A stretch of 7,780 nt of DNA from UBA1858 sp039182865 (lineage in GTDB: Bacteria; Pseudomonadota; Gammaproteobacteria; UBA4575): positions 1 to 7,780 of the forward strand of contig JBCDBX010000080.1 in assembly GCA_039182865.1 (NCBI GenBank). The letters run 5' to 3'. The position numbers and the translations under genes are program-made. Below the pieces are notes generated by a model. The model saw nothing but the letters and a program-made list of their open reading frames with translations. It was not told where the DNA came from and ran no database searches. Of the stretch, positions 1-6,208 are shown piece by piece (position 1 is the stretch's first letter; the number at the start of each line of letters is the position of its first letter).

Positions 1-411
1 ATGCTTATCCTGATCACCTAAATGATTCTTACCGAATTGTCCGGTGACATAACCTTTATTTTTAAGCACAGTTGCAATCGTTGGATCGTCTTCATGCATT
101 CCAATTTCTGCTCCAGGTAAACCGACTTTACTTAAGCCCGTTCGGTATACACTCTGCCCCGTAATAAAAGACGAACGACCAGCCGTACAACTTTGCTCAC
201 CATAGTAATCGGTAAACTTCATTCCTTCATTCATGACTCTGTCAATATTGGGCGTGTGATATCCCATGAGACCTTGAGAGTAAGCGCTCACATTTGTAAT
301 ACCAATGTCATCACCCCAGATCACAAGTATATTGGGTTTATCATTTGATATTGCCGGTGCTGCAATGGTTATCATCAATAGAAATGCTGATATTAAAATT
401 TTATTTTTCAT
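1..411 (-). CDS. Exported type I sulfatase (arylsulfatase family), N-terminal 137 residues only
   Basis: The product should hydrolyse a sulfate ester in the periplasm or at the cell surface. Residues 1-23 form a signal peptide (K2/K4, then a hydrophobic core ending in APAISN). After it come the family's metal-binding WGDDIG (D34, D35) and the formylglycine signature C75-T-A-G-R79 within SCTAGRSSFITGQ; Cys75 is encoded at 187-189. FGKNHLGD (K128, H130) supplies the usual active-site lysine and histidine. The rest of the protein (family members usually exceed 450 residues) lies left of base 1. The start follows a GGGAG Shine-Dalgarno with a 6-nt spacer and lies 18 bp after the stop of the barrel gene, so the two are probably co-transcribed. 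The CxAxR form of the motif needs a formylglycine-generating or anSME-type maturase, and none is encoded in this window. The family is clear; the substrate cannot be predicted from this fragment. Confidence 0.95.
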   Translation of the reverse strand, partial: MKNKILISAFLLMITIAAPAISNDKPNILVIWGDDIGITNVSAYSQGLMGYHTPNIDRVMNEGMKFTDYYGEQSCTAGRSSFITGQSVYRTGLSKVGLPGAEIGMHEDDPTIATVLKNKGYVTGQFGKNHLGDQDKH

Positions 412-429
412 CTCATGCTCCCATTATTA

Positions 430-1209
430 TTAGAATGTCTTAGAAACTCCGATTTGCGGACCAGAGTAATCTGCATCGAACTCAAAAAAAGACGCGCCTG
501 AACCATCTTCATATTCTGTATGTAAAAAACGATATCCACCAAAAACTTTGACGTCATTTTCAAATTTGTAATTAGCCATACCTATTAGTTGATAAGAACT
601 ACTATCTTTACCCTCACCTACATCTATCCAAAACATCGCACCCCACCCACTATTATGATTGTATTTTGCACGCAACCCAATCACACCATCTAACCAATCT
701 TCATCTATACTGCCTGATCTTGATGCGCTCCCCATGTTGAATGTTGCATCTACTCCAACATCAAGATCTAAATCTATATAGCGCAGACCTAGAAGCACAT
801 CTAAACTAAGGCTTGAGTTTTCAATTTCTCGTTGTAAGAATCTATACGTGACAAATCCTTCAAGCACTAGCTGTTTAACGCTGGCATCAATATCTAAAGT
901 AATTGATCCGTCTGTAGTCGCTGTGTTGTCTACGGATAGATCCATGTAAAGAACGTCACCCAGAACTGACCAATTTCCTCTTTGATGTTCGATCGCTAGC
1001 ATTGCACCAAAATCTAAGTTATCTAAAATATCGCTAAAAGGAACGTCGATGTCAGTTTCAACATCTCCTACTTGTGTGTCTCCTTTGATATTAACTGCAA
1101 GACCATAGATTGCTATTTCAGTTGATGAATTGTCTGAGGCAAATATGATGGGGGTTGTTTGCAGTGATACAAATATTAAGATTAGCAGTGATTTATTATT
1201 GTTATTCAT
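430..1209 (-). CDS. Outer-membrane beta-barrel protein upstream of the sulfatase
   Basis: This is a 259-residue exported protein. A signal peptide (K6, hydrophobic core 8-23, likely cleavage after A24) is followed by alternating hydrophobic/polar stretches with aromatic girdles, such as WSVLGDVLYMDL, LVLEGFVTYRFL, VLLGLRYIDLDL and VFGGYRFLHTEY. It ends in a C-terminal phenylalanine (SKTF), the outer-membrane assembly signal. About eight to ten strands can be drawn, separated by acidic Asp/Ser/Gly-rich turns. The N-terminal block around SDILDNLDFGAM looks like a conserved plug or first turn of this barrel type. It is the first gene of a two-gene unit with the sulfatase, which suggests a role in uptake, surface display or sensing of the sulfated substrate; that role is inference. 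The start puts an AAGGA directly against the ATG with no spacer, which is unusual, but the signal peptide fits no other start. No specific named family can be claimed. Confidence 0.85.
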   Translation of the reverse strand: MNNNNKSLLILIFVSLQTTPIIFASDNSSTEIAIYGLAVNIKGDTQVGDVETDIDVPFSDILDNLDFGAMLAIEHQRGNWSVLGDVLYMDLSVDNTATTDGSITLDIDASVKQLVLEGFVTYRFLQREIENSSLSLDVLLGLRYIDLDLDVGVDATFNMGSASRSGSIDEDWLDGVIGLRAKYNHNSGWGAMFWIDVGEGKDSSSYQLIGMANYKFENDVKVFGGYRFLHTEYEDGSGASFFEFDADYSGPQIGVSKTF

Positions 1210-1224
1210 TCCTTACTATTCTAA

Positions 1225-1244
1225 ATCTTATTGATATATAAGAT
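1225..1244. repeat. Inverted repeat next to the barrel-gene start codon
   Basis: The arms ATCTTAT (1225-1231) and ATAAGAT (1238-1244) are perfect complements around a 6-nt centre. The element begins 16 bases upstream of the barrel-gene ATG on the minus strand. It could be an operator overlapping the promoter, or a 5'-leader hairpin near the ribosome-binding site. Its function is inferred from position only. Confidence 0.4.
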
Positions 1245-1368
1245 AAAAACTGATGATGACTTGTAATGTACGTAGATAAACTCAAATTCTGTCACAAAGC
1301 AAATTAATTTCATTGACTGACTCGAGCATATAAGATTTATAATTAAATTTGATTCTCTATTTATATAG

Positions 1369-1419
1369 ATATCAACAACATATGAAGAATAGATAATATT
1401 TAATTGAAGTTGTTGATAT
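1369..1419. repeat. 11-bp perfect inverted repeat with 29-nt spacer
   Basis: The left arm ATATCAACAAC (1369-1379) and the right arm GTTGTTGATAT (1409-1419) are exact reverse complements. The element lies near the middle of the divergent region, about 200 bp from the HAD start and 160 bp from the barrel start. It could be two half-sites of a regulator or a transcript hairpin. No T-tract follows it on either strand, so a terminator is unlikely. Confidence 0.5.
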
Positions 1420-1440
1420 TTATAAAGGGAATGCGAATAC

Positions 1441-1473
1441 TCACTTTAAGTGACATAGCTTTATTTGAAGCTA
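1441..1473. repeat. Two adjacent short inverted repeats
   Basis: A palindrome TCACTT-T-AAGTGA occupies 1441-1453. Two bases later a hairpin-capable repeat, TAGCTT (1456-1461) with AAGCTA (1468-1473), has a 6-nt loop. The first looks like a compact dimer-binding site and the second could fold in RNA. Six-base arms can arise by chance in AT-rich DNA, so the confidence is modest. Confidence 0.35.
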
Positions 1474-1543
1474 AAGAATTCGCGAAGATAATCGTACTTT
1501 TTCTAGATTATACTTTTCTAGAGAACTCTGCTTATTTACTTGG

Positions 1544-1576
1544 TTGATTAGATTTTTTAAATCAATTGAATAAATA
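1544..1576 (+). promoter_or_regulatory. Possible sigma70-type promoter of the HAD gene
   Basis: A TTGATT hexamer (1544-1549) is followed after 17 nt by TGAATA (1567-1572), with an overlapping alternative TAAATA (1571-1576). This lies about 40 bp upstream of the start codon. TTGATT also pairs with AATCAA at 1560-1565, so an inverted repeat covers the promoter spacer. Matches are partial and the background is AT-rich, so this is tentative. Confidence 0.25.
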
Positions 1577-1615
1577 TATGAGTGCAATTTGGTTCAATAG
1601 TAGAGGTATTATCAG

Positions 1616-2587
1616 ATGTTAAAAATAATAATAACGATATTTGTTTCTGTATTCTCAAGTCTTTCCCTGGCAGATGAATTACCCTCATGGAGAGAAGGTG
1701 CTACAAAAAACAATATAATTACTTTTGTAGAGAGTGTTACGACACCAGGTGATAAGAATTTTGTTCCTATAAATAAACGCATAGCTGTTTTTGATAACGA
1801 TGGAACACTTTGGAGTGAGAAACCCTATTACTTCCAATTAGCATTTGCCTTAGACCGTTTAAAAGAACTTGCACCAGATAATCCTGAATGGCAACAGGAT
1901 CCAATCTTAAAAGCTGCCCTTGAGGGTGATATCAAAACCCTAATATCTGGTGGAAAAGAATCACTTTTAAAAGTAATCATGCTTTCTCACACTGGCATCA
2001 CAACTGAAGAATTCAATGAAATAGTGATTCGCTGGACTTCAGAGGCAAGACACCCAGCAACAAAACGTCTATACATCGATATGGTATATCAACCGATGCT
2101 CGAACTACTTGAGTATCTTCGAGCTAAAGAATTCGAGACTTGGATCGTCTCTGGTGGAGGGATTGATTTCATGCGCGCTTGGTCTGACAAAGTATATGGC
2201 ATTCCACCAGAGCAAGTGATTGGCTCCAGCATTAAAACTAGTTATAAGATTATAGATGGCATTCCAACTATCATTCGAGAACCACAAATCGATTTTATTA
2301 ATGATAAATCTGGCAAACCTGTCGGTATTCATAAACATATCGGCATAAGACCTATTGCAGCTTTTGGAAACTCAGACGGTGATTTAGAAATGCTGCAGTG
2401 GACTACTGCAGGTGACGGTGGACGACTAGGTGTGATTATTCATCATACCGACGCGGAACGTGAATATGCTTATGATAAAAATACGCATATTGGCAGACTT
2501 GATAAAGCATTAACCGAAGCAAGCATAAAAGGTTGGACAGTTGTAAATATGAAGAAAGATTGGGGAATTATCTTCCCAATGGAATAA
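1616..2587 (+). CDS. Secreted HAD-superfamily phosphatase (phosphoserine-phosphatase-like)
   Basis: This 323-residue protein has a signal peptide (residues 1-19, ending SLSLA before DEL), so it should act in the periplasm. The HAD motifs are in order: motif I FDNDGT with nucleophile D60 and acid/base D62; a helical cap at about 67-165; motif II WIVSGGG with S179; a lysine in NDKSGK (K231 or K234) as the likely motif III; and motif IV GNSDGDLEM with D254 and D256 as Mg ligands. All catalytic residues are present, so it should be an active Mg-dependent phosphohydrolase on a small phosphate ester; the substrate is unknown. A GAGG Shine-Dalgarno sits 9 nt before the ATG. It is divergent from the barrel/sulfatase unit, and a sulfatase neighbourhood suggests a shared catabolic or phosphate/sulfate-scavenging role, which is inference. 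Its stop is 19 bp from the stop of the convergent next gene. Confidence 0.9.
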   Translation: MLKIIITIFVSVFSSLSLADELPSWREGATKNNIITFVESVTTPGDKNFVPINKRIAVFDNDGTLWSEKPYYFQLAFALDRLKELAPDNPEWQQDPILKAALEGDIKTLISGGKESLLKVIMLSHTGITTEEFNEIVIRWTSEARHPATKRLYIDMVYQPMLELLEYLRAKEFETWIVSGGGIDFMRAWSDKVYGIPPEQVIGSSIKTSYKIIDGIPTIIREPQIDFINDKSGKPVGIHKHIGIRPIAAFGNSDGDLEMLQWTTAGDGGRLGVIIHHTDAEREYAYDKNTHIGRLDKALTEASIKGWTVVNMKKDWGIIFPME

Positions 2588-2606
2588 AACTATCTTAGAT
2601 AATAGC

Positions 2607-3239
2607 TTAGTAATTTAGACTTGGATCAATGCATTCATATGTTGCATGAATACTTGAGTCATCCATAAGCAATTGTTTAACTAATAAAGCAACATCATAG
2701 CGTCGAATCAATCCATGCGTCTCTTGATTCTGAAATAACTGACCATTATTAGTGGCTTCTCCATCAAATAATCCTCCAGGCCTAAGGATGGTGTAATCAA
2801 GTGTGCTCGACTTCAACCAAGATTCTGCCAGAGATTTTTCACGTACCGCAGCGCCAAATCCCTTTTTAGATTTCTCACTCAAATATTTCCATGTATCTCC
2901 ACAACCGATGGATGTCACCATCAAGAATCTTTTAATTTGATTAGCCTCTAAAGCATTAATGAGATTACGATGTCCAATATAATCGACAGGTGTATGGTCA
3001 TTAAAGCTACCCATGGTAGAAATCACTAAAGTTTTTGCGGATACAGAATCTAAACAATTGGATACTTGAGTTTCATTAGTAGCATCACAATCAATCGCTT
3101 CAATTTTTAATTCAGAAAGCCGCGCAAGATTTGTTGCATTTCTTGAGACACCAATTACTTCATCACCCATACCGCGAAAGCATTCGGCAAGGGCCATACC
3201 TAAACCCCCAGAAACACCCCATATCATGACGTTATTCAT
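2607..3239 (-). CDS. NAD(P)-binding Rossmann protein (atypical SDR, NAD(P)H-binding PF13460-like)
   Basis: This 210-residue cytosolic protein has an N-terminal Rossmann fold. The dinucleotide motif WGVSGGLG (G8, G11, G12, G14) is followed by VIGVSRN, whose Arg33 after the second strand often favours NADP. CDAT (D52) marks the third strand. TSIGCGD (109-115), an R-x-K pair at R133/K135 and ILRPGGL (151-157) match the atypical SDR group that includes biliverdin-reductase-B-like and NmrA-like proteins. The canonical YxxxK catalytic pair is not in its usual form, so the protein could be a reductase, an epimerase-like enzyme or a redox sensor. The start has a good AAAGGA Shine-Dalgarno with a spacer of about 7 nt. 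It is monocistronic, convergent with the HAD gene and divergent from the DUF2868 gene. The family is confident; the substrate is unknown. Confidence 0.85.
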   Translation of the reverse strand: MNNVMIWGVSGGLGMALAECFRGMGDEVIGVSRNATNLARLSELKIEAIDCDATNETQVSNCLDSVSAKTLVISTMGSFNDHTPVDYIGHRNLINALEANQIKRFLMVTSIGCGDTWKYLSEKSKKGFGAAVREKSLAESWLKSSTLDYTILRPGGLFDGEATNNGQLFQNQETHGLIRRYDVALLVKQLLMDDSSIHATYECIDPSLNY

Positions 3240-3357
3240 ATTCTGTCCTTTGATAAAATATTATTTCACATTAAATGCACTAGCAAGATTACAATATCAA
3301 CTGACTTGTTGATCTGTTAATAAAGTAGTTATTACTCAAAAACTATAGCCAGTAAAT
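3240..3357. promoter_or_regulatory. Divergent promoter region with an ATCAAC/GTTGAT inverted repeat
   Basis: These 118 bp separate the divergent NAD(P)-binding and DUF2868 genes and must hold both promoters. ATCAAC (3296-3301) and GTTGAT (3308-3313) form an inverted repeat with a 6-nt centre. A weak -35-like TTGATC (3309-3314) overlaps it, but no good -10 can be chosen. The half-site resembles the inner part of the inverted repeat at 1369-1419. Confidence 0.4.
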
Positions 3358-4740
3358 ATGTTACCCAATAAATCTTTACTAACTGATGCCATCAATATCA
3401 TAACTTGGTTAGAAAACGATCAGAACACTGCTTGGCAAGAACGTTTATCTCGCGATCAACACATTGCTAAAAATCTGGGCGATGAGAATATTGAACCTGA
3501 AGCACGAGTCTTTTTTTGGTGGAAACAGCTAAACACACAAAAGAATAAAGAATCACGTGGAGAAAAAGTCGCAAATTTACTGATCTTAGTTAGCTGGATA
3601 GTTTCCCTCACAGGGATCTTAACTGGTATAACGCTTACCATCACACTACTTCGTTATGATGGCACAGATCCTATAAATGTTTTAATTCTACTGACTTGGT
3701 TGATAGCCATCCCATTAATATTCTTCTTTTTAACACTTTTAATTCCTCTGTTTAATAGTATAAATCCTATTAGTGTTTTAAATCCCGGCAGATGGGTGAT
3801 TTCATATTTAAAGAGCAAACATGCGTATTTGAATGAATTTCTATCTTTAGCTAACAGCGATATAGCAACTGACAGATTTATTCGCTGGAGATTGATTCTT
3901 CACTCTCAACAGTTTGGGATCGCTTTTGCGATGGCAGCACTACTCACCTTACTCTTTCGAGCAAGCGTTACTGATCTTGCATTTGGATGGAGTACAACAC
4001 TAGCAATAAATCCAGATAATCTCTCAACGTTATTACATATGGTAGCGGCACCTTGGTCCTTTTGGTTTAGTGAAGCTGTCCCCTCTTATTCACTCATTGA
4101 ACAATCACAGTTTTATAGACTAGATAATAGCGAGACTACAATGTCCCCTGTAATTCTTACAGAGTGGTGGAAATTTATTGCGATGTGTTTACTCATCTAT
4201 GGCGTGGCATTTCGTGCGGTGACATTATTTATTGCCAATTTAAATTTCCGTCGCACACTTCGTAACATGCTTCTGAACCATTATGAAGTAACTGCACTGT
4301 TAGATAGACTTGATACAGCGGTAGAAGAAATAGACGAATTTAAATCGTCAGAACAAATAGAGGGTAACTCCGAGGCTCAATATCTTTCAAATATTGACGA
4401 TTATGATCTTATTCTAAAGTGGAATGATGCGAAGTGTCCTTCAAAACAAAGTATTACTCAGCAAACTGAATCAATTAATAGCCAGACTAATTTAGAAAAT
4501 TTATTTCAGACAGTCTCTCTAAGTACAGATGGGAAGATATTGATCATCGTGAAGTCTTGGGAGCCACCGCTACTTGAATTCCATGACACTTTGAAAATCA
4601 TCCGAAGTTTAACTAAAAAAAATATTACCGTTGCTATTTGGCCTATCTCTATCAATAACGATGATAATGACTTGAGTAATAAAGACATTTGGAGACAAAG
4701 CATAAGAAAGATCCAAGATCCAGGGATTTATATTTTATGA
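3358..4740 (+). CDS. DUF2868-family inner-membrane protein, partner of the downstream GTPase
   Basis: This is a 460-residue integral membrane protein. A soluble N-terminal region of about 70 residues contains the family-like stretch ARVFFWWKQLN. Four hydrophobic segments follow at about 72-98, 108-132, 186-200 and 273-292. Between segments three and four is a tryptophan-rich loop (AAPWSFWFSEAVPSY), probably periplasmic or in the membrane interface. The C-terminal 160 residues are soluble and include a segment from about 390 (ILIIVKSWEPPLLEFHDTL) that looks like an alpha/beta domain. Assignment to DUF2868 rests on topology, these motifs and the next gene: DUF2868 and DUF3482 GTPases are habitual neighbours in beta- and gammaproteobacteria. 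The stop overlaps the GTPase start (ATGA), so the two are translationally coupled. No clear Shine-Dalgarno precedes the ATG, so the exact start is less certain. No biochemical function is established for the family as far as I know. Confidence 0.85.
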   Translation: MLPNKSLLTDAINIITWLENDQNTAWQERLSRDQHIAKNLGDENIEPEARVFFWWKQLNTQKNKESRGEKVANLLILVSWIVSLTGILTGITLTITLLRYDGTDPINVLILLTWLIAIPLIFFFLTLLIPLFNSINPISVLNPGRWVISYLKSKHAYLNEFLSLANSDIATDRFIRWRLILHSQQFGIAFAMAALLTLLFRASVTDLAFGWSTTLAINPDNLSTLLHMVAAPWSFWFSEAVPSYSLIEQSQFYRLDNSETTMSPVILTEWWKFIAMCLLIYGVAFRAVTLFIANLNFRRTLRNMLLNHYEVTALLDRLDTAVEEIDEFKSSEQIEGNSEAQYLSNIDDYDLILKWNDAKCPSKQSITQQTESINSQTNLENLFQTVSLSTDGKILIIVKSWEPPLLEFHDTLKIIRSLTKKNITVAIWPISINNDDNDLSNKDIWRQSIRKIQDPGIYIL

Positions 4741-6104
4741 CACCAAGATTCGCTGTGGTTGGACACCCCAATAAGGGCAAGAGTAGTATTGTCTCTACTC
4801 TCGTCGAGATGAGTGAAATTCCAATATCTAATACGCCAGGCAGCACTTATAAAAGCCAAAGTTATGCTATGCGTATTCAAAATCAAACCTTATATAATTT
4901 GATTGATACACCAGGATTCCAGCGACCTCATATTGTACTTTCATGGTTGCAGAGTCACTGCCAAACTGCTGACGCTAGACCTAGAGCCATTAGTAAATTT
5001 CTATCTGAACACCGAGACCATCCTGATTACGTTAATGAATGTGAATTATTAAAACCGTTAGTTGACGGTGCCGGCATTTTATATGTCGTAGATGGTTCAA
5101 AACCCTATGGCTCTGAATATGAGGCTGAAATGGAAATTCTGCGCTGGACTGGAAGACCGAGAATGGCCCTCATCAATTTGATAGGCAAAGACAGTTATAT
5201 TGAAGAATGGCAAGCCGCACTGGATCAGTATTTTGGTTTAGTTAGAATATTTGATGCTTTTCATGCTGATCTTAATAAGCGTATTGCACTATTAATTAGT
5301 TTTGGGGAACTCAATCAAGAGTGGCAACCAGAATTACAAAAAGCCATCCAGATCATTGATCAAGATTGGTCACAAAGAAAATCAAAGTCCGCCGCAGTCA
5401 TTGCTAAACTTTTGTTTGAGACACTAACTTTCAAGTTAAATCAAAAAATTGATAATGATAGTCAAGCAGCTACTATTACAGAAAATCTTAACCATCATCT
5501 AAAAGACAGAATACGTAATGCAGAGCATCAGGCCAGAAAAGCAGTAGAGTATATATACCGATATCAACACATCGACAGAAAAGAACCTGGTATAGATTTG
5601 ATAAACCTCGATCTGTTTTCGTCTGAAAGCATGCAACTATTCGGCCTTTCTCGTAAAAAGTTAATCGCCACAGGTGCAGCATCTGGTGCTACCGCAGGAC
5701 TAGGTGTAGATGTTTTACTCGGAGGCACATCCCTATTATTAGGATCTAGCATTGGCGCAGTGGTGGGAGGTGTCTCAGCTGCTATCGGTTCTAGCCACAT
5801 AGGTAAATTAAAAAAATATGGTATGACATTAGCAAAACGTTCAATTAATGTGGGTCCAATTAAAGATCCAAACTTACCATGGGCGCTATTGTCACGTGCT
5901 TTGTTACACCATAAATTAATATCAGAGCGCAATCACGCACTTAGAAACTCCCTAAGCTTAGAAGCAAAAGATAGCCAAAATATTGCAGATTCCATTTCAG
6001 AGGATTTTCGCAGTGATTTGAACGAACAGTTTAATAGTATTCGAAGAAAATTTAACAACTATAAACTTGATAAGCTCAAAGAATTAATAGAATCAAATTT
6101 ATAA
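4737..6104 (+). CDS. DUF3482-family GTPase with glycine-rich membrane hairpin
   Basis: This 455-residue P-loop GTPase begins with an Era/TrmE-like G domain. G1 is GHPNKGKS (G9 to S16), switch I has TPGST (T33-T37), and G3 is DTPG (D57-G60) followed by FQ. The expected G4 NKxD is replaced by N147-LIGK-D152. The C-terminal part is helical and charged and contains a 43-residue Gly/Ala-rich hydrophobic stretch (309-351), likely a membrane-inserting hairpin, then a helical tail. The start used here is the ATG overlapping the DUF2868 stop, with AGGGA 10 nt upstream. An in-frame ATG at 4689 would add 16 polar residues inside the upstream gene and is not expected, because the family starts just before the first strand. 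Coupling implies a 1:1 membrane complex in which the GTPase acts as a switch or mechanical element on the DUF2868 protein; that is inference. Confidence 0.9.
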   Translation: MTPRFAVVGHPNKGKSSIVSTLVEMSEIPISNTPGSTYKSQSYAMRIQNQTLYNLIDTPGFQRPHIVLSWLQSHCQTADARPRAISKFLSEHRDHPDYVNECELLKPLVDGAGILYVVDGSKPYGSEYEAEMEILRWTGRPRMALINLIGKDSYIEEWQAALDQYFGLVRIFDAFHADLNKRIALLISFGELNQEWQPELQKAIQIIDQDWSQRKSKSAAVIAKLLFETLTFKLNQKIDNDSQAATITENLNHHLKDRIRNAEHQARKAVEYIYRYQHIDRKEPGIDLINLDLFSSESMQLFGLSRKKLIATGAASGATAGLGVDVLLGGTSLLLGSSIGAVVGGVSAAIGSSHIGKLKKYGMTLAKRSINVGPIKDPNLPWALLSRALLHHKLISERNHALRNSLSLEAKDSQNIADSISEDFRSDLNEQFNSIRRKFNNYKLDKLKELIESNL

Positions 6105-6124
6105 TGTATATTACAATATATACA
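6105..6124 (+). other. AT-rich hairpin directly after the GTPase stop codon
   Basis: TGTATAT (6105-6111) and ATATACA (6118-6124) are perfect complements around a 6-nt loop, starting at the first base after the stop. The following CTATTTTGTT is only weakly T-rich and the stem has no GC core, so this is a poor intrinsic terminator at best. It could mark or stabilise the 3' end of the DUF2868/GTPase transcript. Confidence 0.3.
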
Positions 6125-6132
6125 CTATTTTG

Positions 6133-6160
6133 TTGCACCATGTTCATTTTATTTTAGAAT
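6133..6160 (+). promoter_or_regulatory. Possible promoter of the LssY_C gene
   Basis: A TAGAAT hexamer (6155-6160), one mismatch from the -10 consensus, lies 16 nt after TTGCAC (6133-6138), a weak -35. The gap to the GTG start is about 48 nt. The gene could instead be read through from the GTPase pair. Confidence 0.25.
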
Positions 6161-6208
6161 TTTAGATCATATTTTTTAGTCTTTTCATTTAATTGATATC
6201 GAGTACTT

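Larger units (their letters stand above)
1210..1615. promoter_or_regulatory. 406-bp divergent intergenic region between the sulfatase operon and the HAD gene
   Basis: Very AT-rich DNA separates two divergent transcription units, so it must hold both promoters. It contains an inverted repeat next to the barrel-gene start (1225-1244), an 11-bp inverted repeat with a 29-nt spacer (1369-1419), a 13-bp palindrome (1441-1453), a 6-bp stem hairpin (1456-1473), and an imperfect direct repeat: TACTTTTTCTAGA at 1495-1507 and TACTTTTCTAGA at 1511-1522. The density of symmetric elements suggests regulator binding, but no known operator consensus is recognised. I see no convincing protein gene in it. Confidence 0.6.

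Noticed and set aside
1299..1303. Revcomp TGTGA upstream of the barrel gene as a CRP half-site
   Set aside because: No matching TCACA half follows at the required spacing, so a CRP site cannot be supported.
1431..1547. A 38-codon ORF starting right after AGGGA in the intergenic region
   Set aside because: Spacing between AGGGA and ATG is zero, the product has no recognisable feature, and the two palindromes at 1441-1473 lie within it. An open frame of this size is common by chance in AT-rich DNA.
2591..2601. Palindrome TATCTTAGATA between the convergent HAD and NAD(P)-binding genes as a terminator
   Set aside because: Its centre is one base, so it cannot form a normal hairpin loop, and no T-tract follows on either strand.
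4689..4736. Longer start for the GTPase, adding 16 residues
   Set aside because: The extension is polar, lies inside the DUF2868 gene and lacks a family-like N-terminus. The ATG at 4737 overlaps the upstream stop, has AGGGA at a workable distance and begins just before the first strand of the G domain.
5564..5932. 122-codon minus-strand ORF opposite the GTPase
   Set aside because: It is antisense to the well-supported GTPase, lacks a Shine-Dalgarno and has a Pro/Ala-rich product that mirrors the Gly/Ala-rich hairpin on the other strand.
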